Positions 11,926 to 25,393 are shown, counted from the stretch's first letter. The stretch is DNA of 64,000 nt from Ariolimax columbianus (GCA_036924085.1 JAVGWX010000007.1:72493948-72557947), one strand, 5' to 3'. Notes: generated from the letters alone by a model not told the origin. Numbers and translations: made by a program.

Positions 11926-14050
11926 TTTTTAAGCTTATTTTCACTAAACCTATGGTAGCTCTTAATGGTATCTCTCCACTTCAATCGATCTGCAGCGTGG
12001 TCTTCCAAGGATATCAGACCGATGACCAGTTGCTATATGTCCTGCGTCTTTGAACATCAGCTGCGTTTGGTTGTTCTGAAAGAAGGTTGCAAACCTTTAA
12101 ACGTATATACATTTTTGTTTGCTTAATATAAAAGTGGTCATATAGTACTACAGAATCGTGATTTAATTGGCATTGGCAGATACTAGTAGAATACGAACAC
12201 ATGACATTGGAAACTTGCATACGAAGATGTACGTGTTGGAGAGTTTATCGATTAGCATGAAGCATAAACAAGTTTGTTCTAAAAAACACAGAGCAAACAA
12301 ACAAAAACGTTAACGTACAAATGAAAACACAGACATAAGTATTCATTCGACAGATCTGTTGCTGATGGTGAAAAATAAAATAATAAACAAACAAGACATT
12401 TGAACTTCATAAATGAAAGGTTGGAACATGTAGCACATTTTCCCAAAATGAGACAATTAATTGTAAATTACAATCTCGAGCAAACGTATTCAATGAGTAA
12501 CCCATTAGTTTGTAGAAAGGTTTAGATAAAATCTGCGTTTCAAAACGTTAACGCGCAATGAGGAAAGAGAAAGAATTGAGGGTGGCGAGGGTTGGATAAA
12601 TATCTGGTGTGTTTGTGGGGCGTTGTGGAGTGTGCTGTGTAATAAAACTGGGCGTTTTCTCGAGTACTAGCAGGGTAGACTTGAAGTTGTTACTCAAGCT
12701 TTGATCAACGTAATAGAACAATAAGAGGTTACATGTCAAATGTGCAGGCTGACAGATTAAACAAAGGAGAATGTGGCTGAAAGAGGCATATTTCGCAAAA
12801 TAAAAACTATACGTTTAAAGAACTATGCTGATGAGGAATTCACGCCTGGATGCCAATTTCTTTTTATTGCCATCGCGACTTTTTATAAACGAATGGATTC
12901 TCTGCATTTGAAAGCTGCATGCATCGCACTTCAGTGCAGCCCCAGTAATCCTTCGTCTATCAGCGAGCGAGCAATACAAGCATGCAAAACCACGACCAAT
13001 ATTATCTCCACATCCTTCCTAACACTAACGATGTCAAGAAAGCAATCCGTATGTAACGGCAAATATGTAACGGCAAAAACCTCGGCTCAGATACCTTTCG
13101 CTTACAACAGAGTTCTCATCCTGCTTCAACAGCCGGAAGATGTATTCTGCTCAATCTTGAATTGGATTGCTTTGATATACCTCACATGCTTGAACAGTTC
13201 ACTTGTACAAACGAAATGGAAATGATTGTTTGCGGATGTGATAACACATAGGAATCGCCCTCCTGTCGATCGGAGGTACATTTTTGGCCCGAGGCAAGTT
13301 TAGCCGACTAACTAGTCATCTTAATAAAGATATAGTTGTGTGTATCCTCTTATTCCATTGCCGCTCTCTGCGTGGCATAAATCTTTAGGTGTGGAGCCAA
13401 CGCTACAGTTGGTACACTGAAAAAGAAATCTGTAAATAACTGTGTATGATCTTACGTTGATGGCTTATGTAGGAACGTGTTTAGCATTAAGAGGTTGCTA
13501 ATCCCATACACAGTCAGTTTAGCCGACTTCTACTACATGTTTGTTCTATTATTCACTCTCTGTTATCAACACTGGATGTTATTATTAGTAATGTACATGT
13601 GTAACGCCCACATTGTAATCTATAGTTCCTCGCTATGCTAAGGATGTCACGCTGTGAAAGCACAACGTATTATAACAGTAATTGAACGTGACCTATTCTC
13701 ACACTCGGTTGAAAATTATTCCCCGAGCTCTAGTGCTCTAGATTCCACCGCTTTCTTTCGCATGATCACATAGCAGAGATTGTGTTGAATGTTAAATACA
13801 TTGGCTTAGATAATTGGGATTATTGAAAGGTAACGGTATACATTACATGGGAAATATGCTTTGGTCTGTCAGTGATCAACTCGTGAATGAGAAACCGCAG
13901 GTTGGTAAAAGGAAAGCTTTCAATACTACGATCCTAGCTCGTCGTTAGCCAAACTACATGTCGTGATAACAGTGTCTATCTCAGAGTCTATTGTTTAGGA
14001 CCAAAGATCAACACCACAGTCTCCTTTATATTCTTTTCGATCCCGGAGAA
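11926..14050. other. Non-coding sequence
   Basis: No supported gene. The longest open frame (12773-13225, plus, 150 codons) has no motif, signal peptide or family resemblance I can recognise, and I do not call it. The rest is unstructured AT-rich sequence. Confidence 0.4.
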
Positions 14051-14054
14051 AACG

Positions 14055-14490
14055 ATTCTTAGTTCTTAGTCGATCTGTACTTCTTCAGGGGCAGATGCCC
14101 CTATGCAGGTCCCAGCTCTGGTATGAGCTGGATATAGCCAGGGGAAGGATTTCCTGCTTAGCGGACTGGGCTTGAGCAGCTTAATACTCCGCTGAGTTGG
14201 GTGGTTAACCGATGTGCGAGTTAACCTTAGTAGACTCAAACACTATAGCAAAGTAGACCCGCAGGCTAGTAGGCGCCATCTATGCTGCTCTAAACAAACC
14301 ACCGAACTATGGCCGGTGTTATGCCACGTGACAAAGTTAATCACCTCATTCAACATGCTCTCTGTGAGGCAGTGGTGCTATTCGTGTCCTTGTCATGCAC
14401 AAAGACACTGGCAGACCACTCGGGATACGATTCTTAGTAAAAGTCTTAATTGGCCTGTACTTCTACATGGGCGGATGGAGAACTGAGACA
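14055..14490. repeat. Interspersed repeat family R330, copy 1 plus partial copy
   Basis: A ~350-bp block contains TGTACTTCT, CCCAGCTCTGG, TTTCCTGCTTAGCGG, GTGCGAGTT and TAGACTCAAACACTA in the same order as at 14785-15130 and 24450-24735. It is followed directly by the start of another copy (14430-14490). A CTTAGTC-type run sits at the low-coordinate edge of the copies and may be the 3' tail if the element reads on the minus strand. No coding content is seen, and the class is unknown. Confidence 0.75.
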
Positions 14491-14502
14491 CTATCCGGGC
14501 AC

Positions 14503-14630
14503 GCACAAAATGCTGACCAGGATGTCGTGGCAGGGTCAGGCACAAAATACTGACCAGGATGTCGTGGCAGGGTCAGTCACAAAATGCTGACCAGGATGTC
14601 GTGGCAGGGCCAGGCACAAAATAATGAACA
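14503..14630. repeat. 37-bp tandem repeat, 3.4 units
   Basis: Units start at 14503, 14540, 14577 and 14614 (GCACAAAAT, CTGACCAGGATG, TCGTGGCAGGGTCAG). The array lies between two copies of repeat family R330. A diverged relative appears near 5400-5490. Confidence 0.9.
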
Positions 14631-14784
14631 AGACTATCTATCTCTCTTCCATGTATCGTTTCCTGGAAAGATGCTGTTTTCAAGGAGGAGGTCCACTTTC
14701 ATCCACACGCTCGGGATGTGAGAAAAACTACTACAATCCACCACTTAACGCGCTTTTTAGGGAGCAAAAACGAGCAAACTTACT

Positions 14785-15130
14785 CATTATGGGCATCAAA
14801 CAACAACAGGATCGGATGCCCATGCACCAGTCCCAGCTCTGGCATGTGCTGGATTTAGCCGGAGGAGAATTTCCTGCTTATCAAGCTAAGCTCGTGCATC
14901 TTATTATTTCGCTGCGTTGGGACAAGTGCAGCGGAGTGTTACTAACTGAAAGGGGAGTTCATCTTAATAGACTCAAACACTAGAGCAAAGTATACCGGCA
15001 GCTTGTTAGGCATCATCTATGCTGATCTAGACAAACCATATAACCATGGCCGGTGTTATGACATGTCACACAGTTAGTCGCCTCTTACGACATGCCTTAT
15101 GTGAGGCAGTGGTGAAATTATTGTCATTTT
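14785..15130. repeat. Interspersed repeat family R330, copy 2
   Basis: This copy has the same ordered blocks as 14055-14415 (CCCAGCTCTGG, TTTCCTGCTTA, TAGACTCAAACACTA, TAGGC-CATCTATGCT, CATGGCCGGTGTTATG). Divergence between the two copies is moderate, so they are separate old insertions or an old duplication. Confidence 0.75.
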
Positions 15131-15389
15131 AATATACAAAGACCCCAGCACACAATTCTGGGAAAGCTATCTACTCATTATTTAATTGGTGTTTCTGTGT
15201 GAGATATTGATTTCAGAGCTTTTCATCAACATAAAACACATATCTGCAGCATCGTCATGTGTATGGCCTGTGTCAAAATAAATAATAGGGATAACGAAGA
15301 AAAGTGAGCAGTCAACAACAGAACAACAAATCCACGTTCTACATGAGCTCAAGAGACAGTACCATAGAAACTCATGGGCACGTGTGTGC

Positions 15390-16195
15390 ACAGATGAATC
15401 GGTAACAGCGGGCGAAAAAAATTGGAGCAGTAAAATATATACATCGCACACTTCAATGGCGACATAGAAAAATCCGCCATACCAGAAGGAGAGACATGTA
15501 CCAATTTCAAAGCTGAAGCAACAGCTGTGCTTGCTGCAAGTAAGATTCTTATCAGTCAAAACACAGCTACAAGGAAAACGGTCATTCTAACAGACTCTGA
15601 GATCGTATTCCTAGCCATTTCAAGTCCCAAACAAGAACGGCTCTCACGCGAAATAAAACATCTCGTGTTGCTGCCCCATAAAGCAGATCTACTTCTACAG
15701 TGAATATTCCGTTCAACAGTGGGATGGTTAGAAACGAGAAGGCAGATTAGCTCGCGAAACACGAAAGTGGCCTTCACACAGACTCGCCATCCGCAGATCT
15801 ATAAAGAAGCAAAGACATTCTGCTGAATACAGACGGAATGGGGAGACCAGCACAAAGAATACAGTCCAGAAATACAGTATAGACAGACTTGGCAGAGATG
15901 AACAGACAAAGATCTTCAGACTTAGAATGGGACATTGCAGACTCAAGCCACATTACCACATAATGGATCTCAGAGAAACCGTTATGTGTGATTGCAGAGC
16001 ACCCAAGAAAACAATAGAACATATCCTACAGGACTGCCAGACTTAGGTAGACCGAAAAGGGGCGGTGTGTCTCGGGGAGCGACCATGCTCGAAAAACTGT
16101 GGGGGACCGGCGAAGACCTGAAACGCAGTCTTCTTCGTGAACCTCACCGAGCTAGAAGCATAGCATCAGTTGAGCGTATAAGAAGAAGTAGAATA
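15390..16195 (+). mobile_element. RNase H region of a decayed LINE (copy E)
   Basis: The plus frame gives TCTNFKAEATAVLAA (RNase H glutamate motif), then VILTDSEIVFLAI (aspartate motif), then with frame changes a C-terminal cysteine-rich MCDCRAPKKTIEHILQDCQT motif near 15985-16045, and a final GAAGAAG stub at ~16185. This order matches the C-terminus of the intact copy at 43379. Only the RNase H domain and tail remain, broken by stops and frameshifts. Confidence 0.8.
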
Positions 16196-16199
16196 TAGA

Positions 16200-17199
16200 T
16201 AATGATTATCTACATATTACATCATTTCTTAGCTGCATTTTGAGGTTGATGCTTTCACATTTTCTCACACCATCCAGGCTCATTTCGTCTCTTTTCTTCT
16301 TCCACTTTTTCTTGTGTATTACTGCTCTTGCCATGAAGAGTCACAGAGTGGCAGGACGAGTAGATTTGTTATTGTTGTGTCCATGGTGACGACTTGATGC
16401 TTAGCCATGCTTAGTTATGTTTGAGGTAGCAGATGTCACCACCGAATTACTCAATAAAACTTAACCGCCTCAACTTATCTCATCTCATGCGATCTGTTCC
16501 TCACACTGAACTGCACACCATGTGCTATTTGACATTTGCATCAAACATCTTACTCTGCTTCCTCACTATACATCTTTATCCAAGTAAACTAAACCCTTTC
16601 TGTGCTCTGATGTACATCATCATCTTTAATGTACACGTCCATCATAATTTTTAGTGTACAAGTTCTTCATCACTTTTTTACTTGGTCCAAAAGCAGAAGG
16701 GTTCTCTCTGTAATGTTACTCTTTACAACAATCCTACACCAAAGTTGATATGTTCTCTTGTAGCAACGGTTTATGTAGCAGCTAGATGTTTATAATGAAA
16801 CTTTTAACTCTGCATATCAACCAATTAGTCGCCTTTGACGTCTTCCTTTTTTGGAAGCATTGATGGTGCTATTCTTTCTTCTCCATTTAAAAAAAACGAC
16901 ATCGGGACAGAGTTACAAGTTTAGAAAGCCATAAGATATTTACTATTCCAGAAACATCTGCCCGTAAGTCGAAATAAGTTGATGGCCATTCTTCCAAATA
17001 TGGCTAACAAAGTACCCAACGTATACGCTTCTTTCTCTAAATATTTTCACAAGTAATCGCAGATGCCAATTCGTATTTCGGAAAGTGAGTAATTTGTTTT
17101 GACAAGTACATGGACATTATGTTTCTTCCTGAGGTTTATTTGTGTAAAATGTCAAATAATGCTTTGTCTTCAGGCCATTACATGGAAGCATATCATATT
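16200..17199. other. Non-coding sequence, nothing recognised
   Basis: AT-rich, with only short frames lacking protein character. Confidence 0.4.
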
Positions 17200-17576
17200 G
17201 GTGGAAAGTTAAGGTTGTCCCATAGCAAATATGGAGAGTTAAACGGTTAGGGCGGTTCCCCGACAAATAGGAAAATAGGTTAAAACAGTCCATAACAAAT
17301 AGTTAAATACAGGTGAAAGGTTAAGGTAGTCCCATAACGGAACATGTAATAGAGGTGAAAGGTAAAGGTAGTCGATAGCATAAGGCGCAATAAAGGTGAA
17401 AGATTAACGTAGTCAATAGCAAACAGGACAATAGATGTGAAATATTGAGTTAAACTATAACACATCCTGTAATACATATGAAAGGTTAAATTAGATTATA
17501 ACAAATACTGTAATACAGGTGAAAGGTTAAATTAGACTATAACAAATACTGTAATACAGGTGAAAGGTTACGTAAT
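17200..17576. repeat. ~41-bp tandem repeat, about 9 units
   Basis: Units of the form AGGTGAAAGGTTAA plus TAACAAATA-CTGTAATAC. Divergence falls toward the right end, where the last two units are identical, so the array has most recently grown at that side. Confidence 0.8.
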
Positions 17577-19180
17577 ACTTCAACAAATGCTGGCGTCCCG
17601 AAACGATGTGTTTGTGACTATGTGCAGTGGCTTGGGGAAGAGACGCAGTGAAGAGATAACAGTACTCAGTACATGTACTACCAGCTATCGTGAGAGCTGT
17701 CAGACCAGAGTTAACTACGACGCTATATTGCCTCCAAATGACAGTCCTGGAAACAGACTACACCAGCGCAGTCTGGTTCAGAAAATAGGGGTCGAAGTAG
17801 GAAGACAATCCCAGTCCCAATAATGTGCCGTGATGACATCAGGTGTGCCGCGCTGAAAGCCTCAGATATGGCAAACTTGCTACAACGTAAAGTAACAAAC
17901 GTCTTTTTTAGATCGAACGCAGACGAAAAAGAAGAATAAGAAGAGGAAGAAGAAAGAGATACAACGTGTGACCAGTTCTCTTCCTCGCTGCCTTTCTTCT
18001 TAATTACAAACCTGGTACTCATTTGCATCTGAGTAACAATAGTTTGCCAACTATAGGACACTAACATAATACATTTGCTTTCAAGACCAAGCGTTATAGC
18101 CACTATATCACTGCGACTTTCCTATAAAAAAGATATAATAAATATATGTTGAAACAGTGGCGCATCTGATATCTGCACGATACATCAATGTCAGAAATCT
18201 CACTGTTCAATGCTGAACTTTAATGGTGCAAGATAACGGAACAAGATACAAATCCCACATTGCCCTATGGAAATTACTACAATGTATATGATCTTTACTT
18301 ACCTTCATTTCTGACTCCTGAAACAAACACGCCACAAAAATTGATGTGTAGCCATAATGCCCTATTCTAACAGTCTTCTAATATCAAGTTTATGAAGTGC
18401 AGCATTTTGATAAATTACTTATGTGCTTTTTGTTGTCATACATATTTGTAATGACTTGCTGGTCTTGCTCGATAGATGGAACATGCGACACGGTATCTTT
18501 GGCATTATGTCTAGATCACAAGGCAAATATCAATGTCATATATCAGTTCTGATCAGCAAAGATTAAATTGGAGCAAGTTTTTTGTATGTAGTATTTTGTG
18601 TGTGTTGCTTTCGTCTAAAGTGGAGTGCGTTCTATTGTGCTTTAGGCCTAATGGCCCAGTGCACGAATTTCAGCAACCATTTTTGATATGGGTTCATCTC
18701 CCACAGCGACATGTCTTCACTCTTCCGGGCTATGAACCGTGCCAATAACAGCTTTCAGGATATGCTGCCTTCTCTCCAACAACTCCCCCATCCACTTCCC
18801 TATTCAGGGATGAACATGCTAGCATACATTTTATTTTGGTTGTTCGCATATCGTAATCGAAGAGGACCACTTTGTCCGCATTTACTCTTTGCTTGAGTTG
18901 AAAGCTGGCTAAATAAGCCAATAAGAGCGCTGAATTGTTTGTCCCACTTAATACAAAGAAATATGATACCCCTACCTCCAGGGTTGAAGAAGGGTTGAGG
19001 AAGGGTTAATGTGAGCAGACTTGTGAAGCGATCGTCCCTGTATAGCCTCATTTATTCTTGATGTACCATGTAGCTAAACACCCTTAAAAACAGTTCTGCG
19101 CCAGTTTGTGCGATTGGTGGCGATTCTTTTCCAGTAAACATTGTTAATACAGCGCCGTATTAGTGATCTCTGAAGCGTGT
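17577..19180. other. Non-coding; possible SINE core trace near 18640-18700
   Basis: No gene is seen. Around 18650 the phrase GGCCCAGTGCACGAATTTCAGCAA resembles, on the minus strand, the SINE core found at 30300 and 36350. It is too short and diverged to call with confidence. Confidence 0.35.
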
Positions 19181-20005
19181 TCTTGTACTGTTTCCGCTAA
19201 CCACCGCTTGCTCTCTTGTTATTTTGCAGCTCACCATAGAGTAGCTCTTGTGTTCGACGTTGATCCGACATGCTATCCCATCTCAGATGGGCTGCACATA
19301 TCATGATATGTAAACTTGTCATGCCTGATCTCCCTAACACATCTGTATTTGGCATCGTGTCCTGCCATCTAATCCTCAGAAGTTTCCACAAGAAATGCAC
19401 GTGGAAGTAGTTGAATTTCCTGTTATGACGTCTTTAGACGGTCCAGGTCTCACACGCATATCAAAGAATAGGAAGAGGAACTGCAGCGACGACCATCATT
19501 TGTGTTTGAGTTCTGATCCCTCGCCTACCACACATTCTACTTCGAAGTTTGCCAAATGCCGCACCAGCTCTAGCTATTGTTGTATTCACCTCATCATATA
19601 CGTGAATAACCTGAGACAGAGTACTGTCTTTGTACGTAAATCTGTAAACATTTTTAGACTGTGGCCTGTGATTAAAAGTTCTGAAAAGGCCATATCTGGA
19701 GTTAGTTGATGTAGATAGAACCTCTGTCTTTGCGATAGAGACGGTGACTCGAAATTTTCGCAAGCTTTGACGAATCGATCCATGCATTTGTGCATGACAA
19801 CCACCGTATTTGAATTTAAAGCACAGTCATCAACATAACTTAAATCACATACAGTCACCCTGTGGATTTTGGTTTTGGCTTGAACCTTCTCAGATTGAAT
19901 AGCCCACAGCCAGGTCGTCAATTCGGTAGTGGTCCAACTCCAACGTCGCAATCGCTGTAAGCATTCCAGAAAATATCATACTGAAAATAGCCGTGTATTA
20001 AAACA
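19180..20005 (-). mobile_element. Decayed non-LTR reverse transcriptase fragment (family 3)
   Basis: In minus-strand order: an FSMIFSG block near 19970 (usual PTLFS box), LSYVDDCALN (the catalytic YVDD box) around 19830, a YRFTYKDSTLSQ block (usual FTYLGSTLS) around 19620, then IRWQDTMPNTDVL and LYGELQNNKRASGG at 19197-19340. This is the usual order of the RT and C-terminal parts of an APE-type LINE. Frames shift repeatedly, so it is a dead remnant. The plus-strand piece at 49335 looks like the C-terminus of the same family. Confidence 0.85.
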
Positions 20006-21960
20006 TGCATGTAGATAGAACAGACATTGGGTAGGAAAAATAATGGAAATGCAATAGAAACGCACGACCAACAGGTTGAAGATTTGAGTAAAGGTAATAC
20101 AAAGCGAACACTGCTGTCAGGGATGAAGTGTTGATGAAAATTGTATTAAGGCTCAGATTGTTTTGACATGATATGGTTAATTGTTTTTGTCTTGATCTTA
20201 TTTTTTTGTTGACAGCAACCCAGGCACTCATTTGAGGCTGGGTCATTTGGAGCGTGTGGATATCATTAAAGAACCCGATACTTTAGCCATCAGAAGTGTG
20301 TTGAAAAATGTATGAATATCAAGGATGTTAGAGGGCCTAGCAATTAGGCGTTCCAGTAAGGATCTATGTGTGTTTTTAATATGAGTGTAAAAAGAAGGAG
20401 GGGGAGGGGAGGTGGAGTTAGTTGTATAATCTGCAATGTTGCATGTGACCTCTAGACATCTGCCAACTTGGAGGTAAACAATGGCGCGATGTTTTTTGAG
20501 AATATATAATTTATTGTGAATGAGAAGATCGAATTTAATTTTACTGAGACACCAGTTTATGCTTCTTCGTATATTGATATGTGACAGTCGACATGAGTCG
20601 GAGCCGGTTGGGGTATCTGATCTAAAATATTTCCCACATCTTGTTGACCTTTTTCCAGAAAAGCTTCTTGTTTCCGTACAGCGCTCTGGTCCCAAAACTA
20701 TCACTTTTATCAAATTCGTGATTGGCTAGAATAAGTATCACTATTACTATTGATGAAATCCCCGTAGCAGGCTAATTCAGTCTTCAACACCATCTTCATT
20801 TTGAAACGTCATTACCAACAGCAAAAAAAAAACCCATCTGAAACCGAGCCAACTGTTCACATATCGTTCTCCTAAATGCATGCCAGAGTACTCAGAAATA
20901 ACATATTAGTCATCACAAGCGTCATTTCGCATACTACGTTTGCCAGATCACATCTTGTGGTTTGAGCCTTCATATATTATGTACAATCATACATCCATTC
21001 CACAGTATCCACACAAATGGAATAATAGTTCTCCCCATCAACAGACGGAAGACACATTACCACATCCCGTAGCTAACGGAAAACAGCATAAAACATGACA
21101 TCCTACCTACGGTTCCACTTTCTGCCCCCACTTCAGGTATAATATTTCAAACTCATTAATAATTACACCGAACAGTATAATAGTATGAAAAATAACGGGG
21201 CGAGTATGAAAGACAACATGGAAGCAACATAATGCATGGGATCCGCCAGACAAACTCTAAGACCAAATTGACATTTCTAATTATTCATAACCTTCTTTAT
21301 TAACTCTCTTGTTTCCAGTTCCACTCTTTCGGTTTCCTTTGTTTGACTTCACTTTACCTGTATAAATTGCACTGCCTCTCCGTTGAAAAATAGCGCCCGC
21401 ACTGGATATTTTATAGCGTTTATTTCAGCGTTGCCGGATATGCGCATAATGACTCGGACATAACAGCGGACACATGCAGCGTTGTGAGTTATTACATAAT
21501 ACGTATATACAACCACAGGTAGACAGGTAGTCGAACAAGAGAGAAATGGATAGATGATAGGATAACGGGGCACAAAATAGATCAAGTGCGTATATAGACG
21601 GACAAGTAGGAAATAAGGAAGCGAGAGAACTTTGATAAAATAGAGTTTTGTAGGCAGACTGGGAATCTGCTAATATAGTGTTCCTGTTTCAATGTATCTA
21701 TGTGTTGGACTGCCGGACTGTCTAGCGTGTCCTGAGTTGTCCATCAGTTAGAACATCAGTACCAGAACTTCAATCACCAGCATCATATATATAAACACAC
21801 AACAACGAGGAAAAGCTACGTACACTACATGCCTCAGAGACAACAGCATTGGCAATGCATTATAGCAAGTATGATAAAAAATGTAATTCAAAGTTTTCCA
21901 TGACTAATAAATGTGACGTTTAGTAAATACTGTGAGTTTTGACATCCCTCACCAACCACA
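20006..21960. other. Non-coding sequence, nothing recognised
   Basis: A 156-codon minus frame at 20243-20713 has mixed composition but no recognised domain, so I do not call it. The rest is AT-rich. Confidence 0.4.
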
Positions 21961-21964
21961 CAAA

Positions 21965-21967
<3 letters not shown>

Positions 21968-22009
<42 letters not shown>

Positions 22010-22286
22010 AGAGGGAGAGAGAGATGGAGAGACGGAGGGAGAGAGAGGGGTAGGGAGAGAGGGAGAGGGAGATAGGGAGGAAGAGAGAGGGAGAGGGGAG
22101 GCAGAGGGAGAGAGAGAGGGAGTGAGGGAGAGAGAGGGAAAGAGATAGAGAAAAAGGGAAAGAGATAGAGAGAAAGACAGAGGGAAAAGGAGGGAGGGAG
22201 GGAGAGAGAGGGGGGATGGAGAGAAGGAGAGAGGGGGAATAGGGAGAGGGAGAGAGAGGGAGGGAGAGAGAGGGAGAGAGAGAGAC
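21968..22286. repeat. Polypurine (GA-rich) tract, ~320 bp
   Basis: Almost uninterrupted purines on the plus strand, beginning with a pure (GA)n run and grading into GGGA/GGAGA mixtures. Long polypurine tracts with mirror symmetry can form triplex DNA. The frames through it are low-complexity artefacts. Confidence 0.95.
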
Positions 22287-22369
22287 ACAGCAAAATTAAA
22301 GAAAGAAACATTCCTTTAAAAATTCGTCTAGCTTTGAAAAAGTGTAAATAAAAAATAAATAATCAAAAG

Positions 22370-23830
22370 TCCACAATAGAAACAAACACTGAACTAGTAG
22401 AAACAAAGAAACATTAACCTGATGAAATTAAGAAACACTGGCACAGTGAAAACAAAGAAATACTGGACTAGTGAAATAAATGAAACACTGACCTGATGAA
22501 ATTAAAAAACACTGACCTAGTGAAAACAAATAAACACTGAACTGGAGAAAACAAAGAAACAATGACTTTGTGAAAACATAGAACTACTGAAAACAAAGAA
22601 ACACTGACATGGTAAAAACTAAGAAACACTGAACTAGTAAATAAAAAGGTATACTGTAGTGAAAACAAAGAAACACTGACTTGGTGAAACAAAGAAACAC
22701 TAAACTAGTAGAAACAAAGAAAAACTGACCCACTGAAAACAAAGAAACACTAATATAGTGACAACAAAGAAATACTGAACTAGTAGAAACAAAGAAAAAC
22801 AGATCTAGTGAAAACAAAGAAATACTGAACTACTGAAAACATAGAAACACTGACCTGGTGATAACAAGGCAACACTGAACTAGTGAAAATAAAGAAACAC
22901 TCTCCTAGTTAAAACAAAGAAAAACAGATCTAGTGAAAACTAAGAAACACTGAACTGCGGTAAACAACTAAACACTCACATACTGAAAACAAACACTGAA
23001 TTAATGACAGCAATTTTAAAAAATGTACCTAATAAAAACGCAAAAAAGAACAGATCTAGTGAAAACAAAAGAAACTCTGTCCTAGTGAAAACAAAGAAAC
23101 TGACATAATGACAACAACAAAGGCAAACTGACCTAGTGAAAACAAAGAAACACTAACTTAGTAAAAACAAAGAAACACTGACATAGTGAAAAAAGAAACA
23201 CTCACCTAGTGAAAACAAAGAAATACTGATATAATGAAAAAAAACAAATACAAACTGACATAGGGAAAACAAAGAAACTCTGACCTAGTGAGAAAAAAGA
23301 AACATTGACATAATGAAAAGAAAAAAGATAAAATGACCTAGTGAAAACAAAGAAACTCTAACCTAGTGAAAACAAAGAAACTCTGACCTAGAGAAAACAA
23401 AGAAACACTAACCTAGTATAAACAAAGAAACACTGACATAATGAAAACAACAAAGACAAACTGACTTAGTGAAAACAAAGACACTCTGACCTAAACTAGA
23501 AAACAAAGCAACTCTGACCTAGAGAAAACAAAGAAACACTAACCTAGTAAAAACAAAGAAACACTGACATAATGAAAACAACAAAGACAAACTGACTTAG
23601 TGAAAACAAAGACACTCTGACCTAGACTAGAAAACAAAGGAACTCTGACCAAATGAAAACAAAGAAACACTAGTGAAAACAAAGAAACACTGACATAATG
23701 AAAAGAGCAAAGACAAACTGACTTAGTGAAAACAAAGAAACTCTGACCTAGTGAAAAAAAGAGAAACTCTGACATAGTAAAAACAAATAAACACTGGCCT
23801 AGTGAAAACAACAAAGAAACATTGACCTAC
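22370..23830. repeat. ~25-bp degenerate minisatellite, about 1.45 kb
   Basis: Units of the form GAAAACAAAGAAACACTGACCTAGT repeat roughly 55-60 times, with substitutions and small insertions. A higher-order block of about 128 bp occurs twice between about 23430 and 23690, each with an ACATAATGAAAACAACAAAG variant followed by AAACTGACTTAGTG. Minus-strand frames read as SVSLF/FLCFH-like repeats and are not credible proteins. Confidence 0.9.
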
Positions 23831-24449
23831 AAAGAAATGACATATTCTAATGACCAGTTTCAATTCACTTTTAACAAGAAGCATCAGTATCATCATCGTG
23901 TGGACATCTAGAGTATTGATTAACTCTCCATGTCGCTAATTAACTTCGATACTGACTATTCCCAATGACAAATATCAATATTTTCACCAAATTGTTTCGC
24001 AGGCTTCTTGAGAAAATTTGGGAATGCTAATAAATCTCAATTGAATTACAAAAAAATAACGTTAATAAAATAGAGACATGTGTGACTTACAGCCATGTAC
24101 TAATTACAGACGGATGCTGTTATTGTCAGTGTCTGGAACGTTTTGTACATGGATCCCACTAGATGGATTAAAAAGTGCAATCGACACAACATATCAAATA
24201 GGAGCAAGAGCAATTTGAGCAAAATGGTTACTGTACAGCCATCATAGTCACACTGCGAATGAACAGATTGGAGAATGGCATTGGCAATTGCATATTGGTT
24301 TTTTGAATTATAAGAAAACGTTTCACAACGATGTTTAGTTACTTATGGGAGCTGCTCAGTCACTCTGGTATGCCTCAAATGTTTACTAAATTAATTATTA
24401 AAATTTATTAGGATAGATAATGTATAATGCTCCATGACGGTCAGCTGTA
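23831..24449. other. Non-coding sequence, nothing recognised
   Basis: AT-rich spacer between the 25-bp array and the next R330 copy; no features seen. Confidence 0.45.
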
Positions 24450-24735
24450 TTAGTCTTAGTCTTGATCTTAGTCGACCTGTACTTCTAAAGGGGTGGATGC
24501 CCGTGTACATGTCCCAGCTCTGGCGTGGGCTGAAAGTAGCTGGGATGATGATTTTCTGCTTTGCGGGTTAGGATCGAGCAGCATATTTCTCCGCTTCGTT
24601 GACACAAGTGCCGGGGAAGGGGGTTAACCGATGTGCGAGTCCATCTTAATAGACTCAAACGAAAGACTAAGGTAGAACCGCAGCTTGTTAGGTTCCATTT
24701 ATGCTGTGGTAGACAAACCACCTAACCGTACGGTA
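24450..24735. repeat. Interspersed repeat family R330, copy 3
   Basis: It shares CCCAGCTCTGG, TTTTCTGCTT-GCGG, CCGATGTGCGAGT and TTAATAGACTCAAAC with the copies at 14055 and 14785. Its left edge is a TTAGTCTTAGTCTTGATC run, the clearest example of the simple repeat at that end of the family. Confidence 0.75.
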
Positions 24736-25393
24736 AGCTATTTTTGGTGTTTAAATGTGAAACGGTGTGGGACAGAGATGTCTATTGTCACCTTTTCTCT
24801 TTCTTCTGACTATGGACTGCATTATGGAGAAATCAGTTAGAGATTAGTTTTTAACGATTAATTGGATACAATTTTTAATGCTTTTTTTGTGCTCAATTAA
24901 TAGTTTTTCTTTTTAATTTCAGTAATAAAAATGGATGACGAAAACAAGATACTTCGTTGTTTGAGAAGTTAAGCTAACATTTCGCTTGCAGGTTAATGCA
25001 GATGATATGGTCGTGGATGGATACAAAATTAACTAGATTAATTGCAGAAAGCAATTAGCATTTCGTAGCTTAAATACGTCGCTTTCGTATTCCCTTTACC
25101 ACAAACACCCACTACAACATATGCTTGCTAATGAACAGTAGACTGTGCTTCAATGGCTGATTGTTTATGCCAAACGAACAACCGTTGAGTGACAAAGCTT
25201 ACGAGAACTTGAATATAGCTATAGTCTAGTGGATATCCAGTTCAGGACGTCCATTAGCTATAGTTAAAGATTCTGGTCTACAGAAAGTACTGTATGTAGT
25301 CCTTCTTAACAAAATGTGCACCTTACCGAGCCGTCGAGGATTCGACACTAGCATTTCAATATTGTGCGGCGAGAAGCTGCGATAACATAAGAA
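24736..25393. other. Non-coding sequence, nothing recognised
   Basis: AT-rich spacer, no supported feature. Confidence 0.45.

Noticed and set aside
12773..13225. 150-codon plus-strand frame
   Set aside because: No recognisable domain, biased composition or homologous neighbour; length is not exceptional for the region.
20243..20713. 156-codon minus-strand frame
   Set aside because: No family resemblance or motif; contains low-complexity stretches.
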